Assembly (NCBI GenBank): GCA_905331475.1 | Contig: CAJNYU010002344.1 | Location: 124,001-188,000 of the forward strand | Source of the DNA: Rotaria socialis | Taxonomy: Eukaryota > Rotifera > Eurotatoria > Philodinida > Philodinidae | DNA: 64,000 bases | Reading direction: 5' to 3' | Shown: positions 23,918 to 36,900 of the stretch, one piece after another | Layout: every line of letters begins with the position of its first letter | How positions within the stretch are numbered: the first letter of the stretch is position 1 | Program-made: the position numbers and the translations under genes | Notes under the pieces: generated by a model | What the model was told of the DNA's origin: nothing | Database searches by the model: none | What the model saw: only the letters and a program-made list of their open reading frames with translations

Positions 23918-26848
23918 TAATCGTTGAAAGATAAGCGATTTTTCTTCTTTTTTTTTGTCATAGGGTGATATTACAAATTCAATCCCTATTGAATACTTTT
24001 AAGTAATGAGCTAAAAAAGATAGTCAACTGAATTTTTGTATGATATATTGATAACTGATGATACAATGCAGTGCCCAGCGACAACCCGATATATGGGAAC
24101 ATTTAATTGGGTAAGCTCACTAGAAGTACTTTCCGCATGAATCCGTTATGGAAAGTTGAAAAACTAACTAATCGAGTATTTCGATATAAGATTGGAGAGA
24201 TCAAAATTAATGAATTTTCTCCGTTGATAGTTATATCACATAAATAAAATAAAATGTCGTTTGATGTTTAAACAAAGATTGAACATGGGTTTTTGAACTA
24301 CGTGCGCTCAGCTAACAGGTTATATAATGAAGGCAAATGAGCATAGTTTAGTTGGCTCAAAATTGTCACTACGTTCATGTTTTTACAATAAAAGAGCTCG
24401 ACGGAGTATATATGATACTGGTAATATTGATATTTTGAAATGAGATATTTTATCAGCAAATATGTATATTTGGTACTTTCAGGTTTTTATAGAATTGTCT
24501 AAGACAGAATTCACCTTCGCTAGTTTGTAATTATTGTGTTTCATGACATTTACTTTCTTAGAAGTTTCAATCATCGCCACAAAAGAGAAAATCTGAATAG
24601 GATAAGGAGTGCTTTAGAAAAACATGAATTATGTAACTGGCAATTTTAGATTAGTTTCTGATTGTGATACCCCCCGCAAGCACTAATTATATGCCTAGGG
24701 ATCGTGTGCATGAAAAATTTAAAAGAAACATAATTTTAACGTAATGAGTATTTACTTTCAATGTTGCTTTTTAAGAACTTATTAGTAATCAACTAGGTGG
24801 ATGTACGCAATAACGAATTTTGCTTGATGTTTAAATAGAAACATAAATTTACACTATCCACGTTCATCATCAAAAGTACTATTTTTGTATTTCTGAAGGC
24901 ACAGATTGTCTGAATTTTCTAGCAAGTATATATTTATTATGATTGTAGAACTATGAAGGAAAAGGAAAATGGCATACAGAAATTTTCACTATTTTTGTTG
25001 TTTACAAAGCAGGAAATCGTGAAAATTAAATTTTAGAGTCGATATTATGATCAAATAAAAAGATAAATATAAATATTGATAAAATAATCTAAAACTTCAT
25101 ATGTTGAGACTCATGCAGATATAATATGCGAATGAATTTGATATAATTGAATTACAGCCGATGCATTTATAAATATTCACTAGCCTTGCGTGAGACAATA
25201 AATGAGATTTCGAGACAGAAAAAAAAAGAATCGGCAAGAACTATTTTTTCCTTCCAATACTGAATAATACACTTATAGACTGAAAAGTGGCAATCTTAGA
25301 CGTAATCTCATTTGCAAGATATCCGTGAGATGAGTTGCAACCGATAAGATTTTTATTTTCTCTGTCGGTACACGAGCAAACCGAAACAATCAAAGCAGCA
25401 GATCGAGATAGTCAGTAGAGTGACATTGGTTATTCTTGATTGTCTGGATTTTATAATAGTCAACGAGTCATCATATCCTGCTATTAATCTTTACAGAAAT
25501 CACTTAATGATAGGGTTTCATTACTTCAGTATTTTTCTCTATTGACACCTACCAATGAATAGATAAATTCATAGGAAAATGAATTTTATATAAACCTTGA
25601 AATATATTTCAGATGCGAACATCGCCGATTCATCATCTATCTAATCGGTGTAAAATATATTCTTTAAATAGTAGAAACTCAATGATAAATCGATAACAAA
25701 CTATATTTGTTTATCGAATAGAATAATTTATTTGATTATAAATCCATGTATATATATATATATTGAAGATGGAAAAAAGGGAATAACGTTCCTATGCTGT
25801 AATTGTTTACAACTGTAGAATAGATTTTTTGAATATGCCAGAATGACTGAGAAGAAACGCAGATGTATTGTTATGACCCGATACATCTGAACAGTATCTC
25901 GTTCTCTGATGTTTCCTACGCTAATTACTTTTTACTATGAAAAGTATTCTATTGGAAGATAAGTATTCTCTATCATTTTAAAAATCTACTATAACGATCT
26001 CTATGAGGCTTTAGCTTTGAAACGCAATTTAACCCACTGTTGATAATCACAACAAGATTTCTTTATTCCGTCTATTTAGCCATACATTTCTTTTTCGCCC
26101 TTTCTATTTCATTCTCTAGAAAATAATGCAGATACGAAATCGACACGCTATGATATAGGGTCAGGGACACAGGAAGAGGCTCCACGAAACTTTCAACTCT
26201 ATACAGAATGATTTCTTTGAGAAAAAATTTTCACAAAATGAAAATGGAGATATGCATCTCAATAGATACATTTGATAAATAACTATGCTTGATTGCCTTG
26301 AAGACTAACGCCCAAGGAGCTTTGCAATGCTTTACAAGGTCATTTCTTTTCATTTCTCACTAACATATGATTAGAGTTTGCACATTAAATAATGAAAGAA
26401 CAAAATCAACATAAAAGAATCTAGCAGCGCTTGTCTTGCAATACAATATTGATCAAGTATTAAGTTGCAGCACAAGTATACCAGAGTATTTATAAAAATA
26501 AGCAGTTTATAATCTCAAGCAAGGTTTGAGTAAAGCATGGAGCAAAAGATAACGATTTTTTAAAGCTATCATCTAGTTTACACAAAGTCTCCTTTCAATA
26601 TAGATCGGGGAGAGATATTTTAATGAAACAATAAGAAAATAATAATATGAATATCTTTTTTGATATGAATCACGGTGATTTACTATCACATGACATTGAC
26701 TTATTTTTCTTTCCTTTTCAAACATTTGCACTACGGGTTTTTTTCCTTCTGACGCAATATTGCCCAATCAAGTAGTAATATTTTCTTCAAGTTTTGCTTT
26801 TTTGTTTATTTTGTGTACATTTTCATTTCGTATTGCTTTGCTTTGTAA
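23918..26848. other. Non-coding region upstream of the deiodinase-like gene
   Basis: AT-rich, with no exon-like open frames or recognised RNA genes. The end of this stretch should hold the promoter of the selenoprotein gene. Confidence 0.5.
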
Positions 26849-27951
26849 ATGACAGACACGGTAGAGAAACCACCTGATATTAATCAAATTGCGCATGATG
26901 ATGATGATGATGATAGAATTGTTTCGTCGTTAGAGAAGCAAAAAGTTTTGAGCGATGATTTACCACCATTGGAAGTCGTTCGTGAAATGATCAAATATGA
27001 AACATTTTTACGTCTATCAAAACCTATTCAGGAACTTTTCGATTCCTATCGTACTGATGATAATGCTATAACGTAAGTCTATTGATTTCCATGATCATGT
27101 TGAACTCAGAAAAGCGAATAATTTTTTTTAAATAAATAGGATGGTACTCGATTTAATTCAACAACATGTTGTTGAACGTTTCGGATATTGTCACGTAAAT
27201 GCATTACAAACAGCTATTTCACGTTTTCCCGACGATCCAATTATTAAAGAAGCATTCTATGGTACGTGTAGAATAAAATATATCAGTGTTTTTATTACAA
27301 AATATATATAAATTTTAAATGTAGTTAAACACAACAAAATCACTCAAGGTCTCGTCAACCAAGGTCAATGTGCGCTTGATGTTAAACTTTTTACTTTGGA
27401 CGGACAGCCGACGACACTTTTCTCTTACATAACAGCTGAACAGCCATTAGTAGTATTGGCAGGTTCAACTACCTGACCTCCATTTCTGGCGTCTGTCGAG
27501 CGAATAAAGTAAATTATTTCTATATCATTCGTTTAGACTTCTTTCTAATTGTAAATTCGGATCGTTGTTTAGTCAATTGTTTCGCTCGCATGCGCCAGTT
27601 ATGCGCTTGTTGACAATTTATATTGCCGAAGCGCATGCACGTGATCAATGGCCGGCTGGAAAAACAATCTCATGTGTTGATCAACCAAAAACACTAGAAC
27701 AACGACTAGAAAACGCACGTCAATTCAAGATAAAATTCAACTATGAAATGCCAATGGTTGTTGATAGTATGGATAATACATTTCATAGAACTTATGGTTC
27801 ATGGCCATTTCGTTTCTATGTAATCCACGATGGGAAATTAGTATTCAAAGCTGAGCCAGGAGAAACAACGTATGCTTATGATTGGGATGAATTAGACACA
27901 TGGATTAACGATTTCTGTCGAGAAAAAAACCGATCAAACATCTTGACTTAG
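26849..27951 (+). CDS. DIO: Iodothyronine-deiodinase-like selenoprotein (in-frame UGA = Sec)
   Basis: Four exons (26849-27072, 27140-27261, 27325-27508, 27573-27951) give 302 aa if the TGA at 27474-27476 is read as selenocysteine. The N-terminal 115 residues are acidic and alpha-helical, without a clear membrane anchor; vertebrate deiodinases have one. The thioredoxin-like deiodinase domain follows. The active-site region reads LAGSTT-U-PPFLA, matching the FGSCT-U-PSFM of the family. Further landmarks are LLTIYIAEAHARDQW (including the EAHA signature), LEQRLENA, MPMVVDSMDN and FYVIHDGKLVFK. The frame stays open for 158 codons after the UGA, across a conserved intron, and ends at TAG. Family members remove iodine from thyroid hormones by a Sec-dependent reaction. 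Invertebrate members may use other iodinated or redox substrates, so the substrate is uncertain. A good SECIS lies downstream. Confidence 0.9.
27474..27476 (+). other. Selenocysteine (UGA) codon, residue 166
   Basis: The TGA sits exactly at the Sec position of the deiodinase active site (STT-U-PP). Homology continues on both sides in the same frame, which argues against a true stop or pseudogene. Confidence 0.9.
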
Positions 27952-28049
27952 AAGCTTTTTGTTTTTCTCTCGTAATGAAATTCAGTTTTTTTTCGAACCA
28001 ATGCGCTTTGTTTCTTTGCGTTGTAATCCGATTCTTCAATCTATTATGA

Positions 28050-28110
28050 GATATCTATGACGATTGTTGGACGAAAAACACGATGTGTTTGTCGACGATT
28101 TGAGAATATC
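28050..28110 (+). promoter_or_regulatory. SECIS element (type II-like) of the deiodinase-like gene
   Basis: About 100 nt after the stop codon. The core ATGA is at 28057-28060 and the partner TGA at 28101-28103. The lower stem GATAT pairs with ATATC. An upper stem of about 10 bp follows (28062-28072 with 28091-28100, with wobble pairs and one bulge). The A-run (28074-28078) lies 13 nt after ATGA. A mini-stem AACAC/GTGTT closes the apical loop, as in type II SECIS. The structure was folded by eye. Confidence 0.85.
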
Positions 28111-29046
28111 ATATTCATTCTCAAGAATAGATGAGATAAGTACAACGTTAAGAATCAGGTACATTTCGATTTGAAATATATTGAATTATACAATAAAAAA
28201 AAAGTAAATGCTGAAAAGCATCGCCTATAATCAAAGTTCTGTAATTGACTTGATTTACCGTTGTATTGGATGCAAATATTGCGTTCTATTAATATATGTA
28301 TAAGGTCGGAAGAATTTAGCTTATCGACAGAAACGTAAAAAAACGCAATCGTACATTTTACCTTGAGGAATAATTAATACATTAAAAAACACATATATAT
28401 ATATATATCTATATATATACACGATTCGAAAATGATGCAACTACCATACAGTAATTACGGGAGAAGACTATATTAAAAGTTAGGTTTATCAATAAAGCAT
28501 TTTAATATCATTAGACGTTTACACAAAAATTATTGCAGAACATGTTATTATATTACAGTTGTCATCGCCTTTATATTCTTTATCGAATAGTGTTCCTTCG
28601 AAAAATAACTAGACTAGACAGAATTCTTTACATGTCCATGAATTCATTCTCAACATTGTCTATAAAAGCCTTTTTCTAGTATAAATGCTTATCCGTTAAT
28701 CTGATCACGTCATCAGCCAGTTTCTTACTGAGAATGTTGTCTAATCAATAATCCTTGTCCAGATTGCCTTTATATATATATATATATATATGTTGTGCTG
28801 TATATTTGACATTACTAACATTAACAATGTCATGAATATAAGAACAATAACAATAAGGGCACTCAAACAGTTTATTCATGATGTACGTAAAGAATAGAAG
28901 TTTGCATCACTGAAATCATCATAAGAAGAATTTTAACAGTCGCTCAAATATGAATAAAAGCAATAAAGTTCATCAGTGGTGTGCTGGAGTATTTTTTTTT
29001 CTTGCTGAAATAGCTTTTCTTGATTGAATACTAACGCTCTTTATAG

Positions 29047-29160
29047 ACACTCAATGCCAAACAGAACAGATGGAACTAATCCTAAGAAATATTGATGAAT
29101 CGTTGAACAGAATCACTCAAATTTTTGGATACATCCACTCACAAAACAACCGCCAGCTAG
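29047..29160 (+). CDS. Orphan exon-like open segment
   Basis: A 114-nt open segment is bounded by an acceptor (tttatag) and a donor (gtaagt). It has non-repetitive coding-like composition and includes MELILRNIDESLNRITQIF, which looks helical. I could not find in-frame partner exons upstream or downstream. It could be an exon of a small unrecognised gene, an alternative exon, or chance. Confidence 0.25.
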
Positions 29161-30277
29161 TAAGTAATAGCCCATATATATTAAATTTGCAAAAAAAGGT
29201 TTTCAACATAATTAAAACCTTTTCCATCATTTTTGAAATATGAACTCATATCATATGCATTTGAAATTTTTATGGTTTCTACTTATTTCACCGATTTTTA
29301 TTTAATATGCAATCAAACCTTATAAATTAAAAATCATAAATTAACGTTCAACCGTTTGAGTTCAGAGTTCGCCTTGCTAAGGACACGTTTCTGCAATCAT
29401 CTGCATTTATTTCACTGATTATGCTCAATATTATCGTTCAAATACCTAAAGTACATTGTACAAAAGGATTAGTCATTCGACATAAATATTTTACTACTCC
29501 GGCTAAAAATTCCGTGTTACACTAGAATTTAATCTATAATTGAGACGCTAATTGCATAAAACATTATGATATCTAATAGTACACGTAACAGCAATTTTCT
29601 AGCATAAAATTTCCAGAAAAATTTTGTCATCATACATTTGATCAGAAAATGCAAATGGCAGGAAAACGCTGTTTTTAACACACATGTTGTCAAGACATTT
29701 TATTCCATGATAGGTCATCACTTGTGTTGGCGTATGAAAACCAATTATGTCTCGTTTATGTGGAAACCATAGACAGCCAACATCTTTTTCTTCTTATCTG
29801 TCTATTAGTTTCCTTGATGTAAAAGCTGTAACTTATTAAAAGGATAAGTCCATAACATTTCAAATTAAATTATAATAAAATAAAATCCATTATTAAATCC
29901 TTGCTACCGTTCCGTTTCTCTTTTTCTTCTCCGTTCGTTTATTTTCTTTCCTAGTTTTCTTTTCTTTTTATCTTGCTGATCATTATTGATTGAATGGAAA
30001 AGGTCACAATCACAAAAATGAATTCCCTATTCTTTCTCTCGGTTTCTCCCTCCCTTGTGCACATAGTAATCACTATCGTACGTACATACGCATGCATGAA
30101 GGTATCGTGTTTTGTGCCGCCCAATTCAACTGATGATTGCGTAAAAGGAAAAAACTCCGCCAAAGAAAAGAAAAAACCGAAGGAATAAATATAAACAACG
30201 CAGAGACTCTTATATATCTCTAACACGACACGGTTCTGTTATTCGTTGGTTTATTGGTGTTGATTAAGCAAAACGAC

Positions 30278-30282
<5 letters not shown>

Positions 30283-30307
<25 letters not shown>
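30283..30307. repeat. (GA)n microsatellite
   Basis: GA run followed by a GCGTGCGCGTGAGAG segment, upstream of the esterase gene. Confidence 0.85.
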
Positions 30308-30308
<1 letters not shown>

Positions 30309-31055
30309 GTGCGCGTGAGAGGGCGGATGCTGAATTTGAGTACACCTTGGGCTATTCAAGGACATTCATACGTTGCTAATTGAGTTTGAGAATGTCGTCG
30401 GTAATGTATAGAGCAGAAAAGAAAAAAGTCAAAGCAAGAAAGATATTATAATTAACATTACACGAAATGTGAGATTCGAAATCAACATTATCATAATCGA
30501 AGAGAATATGTGTATCCTGGATGTTTTTGTATTATTTGATCACTGGCAGGGCTAATAAATGTTATTGCCAATGTAATGACAGTAACAATCAGATTTTCAA
30601 AAACTGGAACATTGTTTTTTCCTCTCTTATTTTTTTTCTTTTCTTCTTATTCTCTTTCTCTTTCTTTTCTTCTTCTTTTCACCATAACATCGAGGGACCA
30701 AATCATTCGCTCAATTTTCGAACCGCTTCCATGTCAGAAAATCTAAAAGTGGCAACGTAGATCCGAGAGCCCGTTCTTACTGTATGACTGAGTGTCAAAT
30801 GATTTTGTTTTTCTGTTTATGTTTTTGTATGAGTATTCAGACAAAAACAAGTCACCTGTTCATTTAGCATTTTGCTTCGCATTACAGAATGAAAAAAAAC
30901 ACTTTGACTTGTTGTTGTTATTGTTTTTGTTGTTGTTGTTGCCCATAAAAATAGATTATAGACGATTGTATAGATTAAAAGCGAAATTTCGCTATAAGAA
31001 TCTAGTTTTTCTTCAGATCAATGCGATACGGTTGTCTAACCGTTATCTCTTATCG

Positions 31056-33381
31056 ATGACCGACACATCGGTCTTATTTCTCTTGTTATTTTTCTTCAAT
31101 CTAAATACAATCCAATCAATCCATAATATAAAGTAAAATGTTATTTTTTTAATAAAAAATATCGTTCTTTTTTCTAATTTTGTTTTTGTTTTTCGAATAA
31201 CAAGTTCGGCAAATGGTTTGAATAGCGAATTACTTTTGAATACTACTTCCGGCCTATTTAAGGGTAAACTAACTAAAATTCAAGATGTTCCAATCAAACA
31301 ATATCTTGGTATTCCATACGGTGAAAAACCACTTCGTTTTCAAATGCCCGTCTTACGACGTTACAATGATAAAGCAATTGTACAAGCTGTAAGACGTACA
31401 CCAGCATGTCTTCAAGCGCCCAGTAGCCTTTCATATGGTCCATTTGAACTGTCGGACATGTACGATGAAGATTGTCTAGCATTAAATATATTTATTCCAA
31501 AAACAAAATCACCAACACCAAAAGCAATTATGGTATTCTGTCATGGTGGTTCGAATCAAGTCGGTTCGGGTTCACTATTCGATGGAAGTGCTATAGCAGC
31601 TATTGGTGACGTTATTATCATAACGATTAACTATCGATTGAATATATTAGGATTCTTAACACCAGATCCGAAGATTATGTCGGGAAATTACGGTTTGCAT
31701 GATCAATTATTAGCATTAAAATGGATATCAATGAATGCAAAATATTTCAATGGTGATCCACGGCGGATTACTTATGTCGGTCATTCAGCTGGTGCAGCTA
31801 ATGCTATTTTACTTGCAATGTCAGAACGTTCAAATGGTATAATCGCGCGAGTTATTGCACAAAGTGGCGGCCCATTAAATCAATGGTAGATAATATTAAG
31901 TTATAGTTTGTATGTGTGTGTATCGTTTTTTCAAATTTTTACAGGGCCATTGATCGAAATCCAAGAGTTCGATTCGATAATGTTATTCAACGAAATGGTA
32001 TGAATCCAAAGGAAAAACTATCTGAATCAAATATTGAAAGATTAAAAAATTTGACAGACAAAGAATTTCGCTATATGTATCATTCGGGTTTAGAAATATC
32101 ACCTAATTATCCGTAAGATTTAATTTATTCGATTTAGTTTTGTAATTGACTTTCTTTTTTTTTTAATGACGATTAGATTTCCAGTGATTGATAATGATAT
32201 ATTAACTGATAATCTTGAAGATCTGATTCGTACTGGACCTCTAACTAATGTTGATATATTAATTGGTGCAACTGCTGATGAATCATTATATTTTGCTGAA
32301 GATCATATATTTCATCATTATTTACCACAGAAATATCGTACAATGGCATATTTAACACTTAATTCTCGAACCGCAACAACCAACAGTAATCAAACTCCTT
32401 CATCAAAATCCTCAGATACGAAACCAACTGAATATGAAGAACCCATTGGATTTTCTTATTTTAAGAAAAATCCATATATTAAAAATTATTTAAAGTCAAA
32501 TTATCCTGATCTCCTATGTTATTATGATGAAATACAAGCACGATATATGCCTGCGGCAACGTATCAAAATAACGTAACTGTAGTTGCTCAGCTCTATACA
32601 AATCTAGTCAGGTAATAAACTTTGGAAGAAAATGAAAGTCAACTTACACTATCGAGTATTTTCATCTAGTGATTTAATGTTCTATTATGATCTTGTTCGT
32701 TTTCTTCATGAACGTCTATACTCCATATCATCAGCATCAACCTATGTCTATTATTATTCATATCCACCAATTTATGATTTTGAACATGTTGTGCGGCGTA
32801 TGCCACAAAAGGTCGGCCATTTCGCAGAACTTGATTTAATATGGGGCATACCATTTTTTAATCGTTTAAATCTAACAAACCTAAATATGCCTTCTAATAT
32901 GCATCTATCCTATACATCCGAAGAAATCCAACTTAGTTATCAAATGATTCGATATTGGACGAATTTTGCTAAAAGCGGTAATGAACTTTTCTTGTCTTGA
33001 ATAAAATAATTTCTATTTTAAATTTTCTTGTTATTTGAAGGGAACCCAAATGACCCAAGTAATGTATCTACGCACTGGCCACGCTATGAACAAACAAAAA
33101 AATCCTTTATAAACTTTCACGCAAATAAACTGAACATCGAAGATAATTTTCTAGAAGAACGTTTTCAATTTTGGAATATGATATCACATCGTCCAATTTG
33201 TAATCCATTTCGTTGGTATCAAACGTGTTTACTTGTTGGTATTCTCATCCTTGCTATTTTATTAATAACAATTTATATTTTTCACAATACAAAGCGATCC
33301 CGTCGAAATATAAAACCAACAGAATTAACCACAACCAATATTTTAACTACTTATCGTTTTCTACCAAGTGTTGTATCGTAA
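31056..33381 (+). CDS. Type-B carboxylesterase / cholinesterase-like membrane protein
   Basis: Six exons (31056-31132, 31205-31885, 31945-32112, 32177-32611, 32670-32977, 33041-33381) give 669 aa. The signal peptide is MTDTSVLFLLLFFFNLNTIQS. The alpha/beta-hydrolase fold shows FKGKL, YLGIPYGEKPLRF, DEDCLALNIFIP, an oxyanion HGG and the nucleophile elbow GHSAGA. The probable catalytic acid is Glu in TADESLYF and the probable His is in KVGHFAELDLIWG, so the triad looks intact. Near the C-terminus is one transmembrane helix (LLVGILILAILLITIYIF) with a short basic cytoplasmic tail. The topology resembles neuroligins or membrane cholinesterases, but unlike neuroligins the catalytic Ser is kept. 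It probably sits at the cell surface and hydrolyses carboxyl esters; the substrate is unknown. Confidence 0.9.
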
Positions 33382-33963
33382 TTTAATTTATTGTTGTCTT
33401 CTTTCTCTTTTTTTTTGTATCTGAGTGTATAGTTATATTTAGTTTGACTCATAATCAATACTTCATTTTCTTTTTTACTTATCACATAAAAAGAAAGTCT
33501 TTAAAACAAAACGAAGAGTATCATAAAATATGTTGAAGCACCAGAGAATGAATATTGTGCCATTTGTTTTCTCTCTCTCTCTCTCTCTTTACATACTCAT
33601 ACGTTTCTATCTTAACGGTGAGTTGATGGAGAACGCAAAATGTCGACAATGGTAATATTGGCCGAGCGAAATTTTCCTCCGTCTGTTCCGTTTTCGATGC
33701 CCTATCGCGACATTAAGTTGAAATAGAAAAGAAAAAAAATTTGATAGGTAAAAAGGGACGCAGGAAAAAAGAAAAAAAAAGAGCCCATGTCTAGATATAT
33801 GATTCATTCATCTGTGCGTTGACCGACCATACAACAGTGGACAGATTGTGCGTGTGCGTGTGTGTGTGTGCATCGTTGTGTCCTTTGCTTGAACACGACA
33901 TTATCAAGGTTATATGAATAATCCTTTGCTGCTTATAGAAAATATTCAATCAAGAAGATAAAA
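33382..33963. other. Short intergenic region with simple repeats
   Basis: This separates the esterase stop from the first exon of the ATPase-like gene. It contains a CT run (33570-33589) and a GT-rich run (33847-33870) and presumably the promoter of the ATPase-like gene. No gene seen. Confidence 0.5.
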
Positions 33964-36900
33964 ATGGTAAGAAAAAGGTTACCACTATCAAGACCTTGAA
34001 CTGTTCATAATCGCATTCTTTTTTTTTTCTACTTTAAGAATGGTGCTTATGCAAATGGAGGTGATGACGATCGTAATGATTCGACTCGAATAGTATCCTA
34101 TAGATCTGCTGTTAGTAGAGAACATATGCGACCACCTCAACGTGCCAAACGAAAACGTATTGGTAATGATATTGATTTAAGTGATATCAATACCGATCTT
34201 GTTTACGTAAGTTCATTGACTATTCTTGAAATTTCGTTTCGTCCTTAATAATACTTTATTTCTTAGGATGAACATCAAATTTCCATTGAAGAACTTGTCC
34301 ATCGATTTGATACAGATTTGAGAACGGTAATTAAGAGAACAATGTTAAAATTCAAACGATATCAAAGAATATTTTCTACCAGACGATTATGTTTGAAAAA
34401 AACATTTTTTTGATTTTCAAATTAAGAGTTACATGAAAATTTGCATTTTTATTTCTTCTATGAACTTTTGAGTAATCTACAAAACAAGTATTAACAGCTC
34501 TATCTTATCATGTTATCTAATAAACTGACCTTTTTTTTGTAAACTATAAAAGACAAATAATTCCCAAATTTTGTTCTCCTTGATAAACGTCTAGTTCTTT
34601 TTTTTCTGTTAATTTTAAATTTACTTATTTTATTTTCTCATTGAAAAAGGGCTTAACAAAAATTCAAGCTAAACAACGTTTAGTTGATGAAGGCCGTAAT
34701 TATATTGAACCACCTCATGTCAGCATTTCTAAATCCTGCGAACGTTTTTGGCTTCAACCGTATATTCTATTTGTATCAATTTTATCCTTACTTGCCATTC
34801 TTTGTTTCGTGGCATTTGCTATTCAGCTCAATACACGTCAAGATCCAACATATGAGAATGTAAGAAAATAAAATTCTCGTAGGTGATAAAAACAATAATA
34901 ATGTTTTTAATTTATTTAGCTTTATATGCTTATTGTTTTGATAATCTTCATTCTTTTACCAAGTATTTTTACGTTTGCCGTCGGACATATAAGTGCCAAC
35001 AAATTGCAATATTTACGATATCAAATAAAACAAGTAAAACAAAAAAATTCTAAATTAAGTTATTTCGTGTACATAACACAGGAATAATAAAAAAGATCAG
35101 TAGACAATGTAACAAAACGGAAGCCCTCCGATTATCGTCAGAGGACGAAAGTATGTTTAGGAGAGAGAGGGAGAGAGAGAAAAAGAGAAAGGTGTGTATT
35201 CATGTTCGTCCTTCTCTTAAACATCACATCACATCATAATATAAGATTGTGAATAATGAAGATGATCCTTCAAAATCGACAGACACATACACAATATAAT
35301 GATGACATTTCTTTTATTATGACATATTATTGTTGTATATTTCACCCGAACTTTCCTCAACTTTTTTTAATCCAATAAATCTCGACTTCATGTTTATTAT
35401 TGAAACTTTAATCGATATTCAATAAGTAAAAAATAATAAGAACAACAACAACAACGAGGGGAAAAAATGATTTTACCAATGGTATTCGTTTACATATCTA
35501 TTTTTTCAACATCAATTATAAATGGACAAGACGCACCATGTGAATCGAAAGATTCTCTATCTTGGACACCATGGTTTAATTTTCATAAACCATCTGTTAA
35601 AGGTGAATATGAACTACATGCAGCTATACGTAGTCGACATCCAACTATTGTTTGTCCTGAACCACGTTATGTATCAGCTGTCAACCAAGCTGGTATTGAT
35701 ATGAATCGCACACTTGATATGATTTTATTACGCTCGTATGATGTTTTTTGTTTGAATAATTACGATCCGAAATTTCACAGAAAAATTTGTGATGATTATA
35801 GCGTACGCTATTGTTGTCCACTAAGACTATCACCACCACAGCCACAGCCACAGCCACATCAGCAATCGCAACCACAGCCACAGCCACATCAGCAATCGCA
35901 ACCACATCCACATCCACATCCACATCCACAGCTATCTAATCAAATACGTGATGTGTTTCTAAGAAATAAAACATATCCGAGTACTTCAATAGTAGATAAT
36001 CAATTTCGATTTGTACAACCAAAATGTGGTCGAACAACAACATCGTCGAATTCATTTCAAATGAATGGAAATAATGGTTTTTTCATGAATCTATTCAACT
36101 CAATGCTTTCGAAAATAATCAATGGAGCTGAATCAACTCCGAATGGATGGCCTTGGTTGGTATCAATTGGTGTTCGTTATCGTGGTCCAACAGGTCAATG
36201 GCAAAACCGAACTCATATCTGTGGTGGAACATTAATCGAGCCATCGCATGTTCTCACAGCTGCTCATTGTCTTGAGCAAAAAATCGACGATCGACACGTG
36301 ACTTTTACATCGACAAATCCTAATTTGGAATCATTATTTATTCTACGCATTGGTATTCATGATATTCGTTCAACACGATCAGAAGAAGTCTATGGAGTCA
36401 AGCGTATATTTGTACATGAAAGATTTATATCGAATACATTTGAAAATGATATTGCAATAATACGACTTGATCGACCTGTAACCGTAACTAAATATACGTC
36501 ACCGATTTGTTTGCCACCAAACAATGTTCAACCTGGCGCACAAGTGATTGTTGCTGGTTGGGGTACAATAAGTGAATCATCGCGTGTTCATTCGAACGTA
36601 CTTCGACAGGCTAATGTCAATATTTTACCAGCAACAAATTGCCGAGTTTACAACGATGTTCATTATGATACTTCAAAACAGCTATGTGCAGCAGCTTTAG
36701 ATTGGTCAAAAGATACTTGGTATGTTGTTGGTTTCTTTTATGGAAACAGGAGTGGATTTTTTTATACTTTTATTTCTAGTGCTGGTGATAGTGGCGGTCC
36801 ATTGATGTCTCAAGAGAACGGTGAATGGTCCATTAGTGGTATTACATCATATGGTTATGGTTGTTCGAAACGTGGATTTCCGGGTGTCTACGTTCGGACA

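Larger units (their letters stand above)
28111..31055. other. Mostly non-coding region between deiodinase-like and esterase genes
   Basis: The 3' flank of the selenoprotein gene is followed by AT-rich DNA with TA runs (28389-28418, 28770-28791) and a GA run (30283-30307). Frames at 29951-30226, 30521-30760 and 30792-31050 are hydrophobic or low-complexity and unsupported. One exon-like segment at 29047-29160 is listed separately. Confidence 0.5.

Noticed and set aside
27474-27476. TGA as a true stop or pseudogene mutation in the deiodinase-like gene
   Set aside because: It is at the active-site Sec position, homology continues in frame and a SECIS follows.
36661-36800. Reading the protease as a single uninterrupted exon
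   Set aside because: The genomic frame is open, but it breaks the universally conserved DxC-GDSGGP spacing; removing a 60-nt GT-AG intron restores it exactly.
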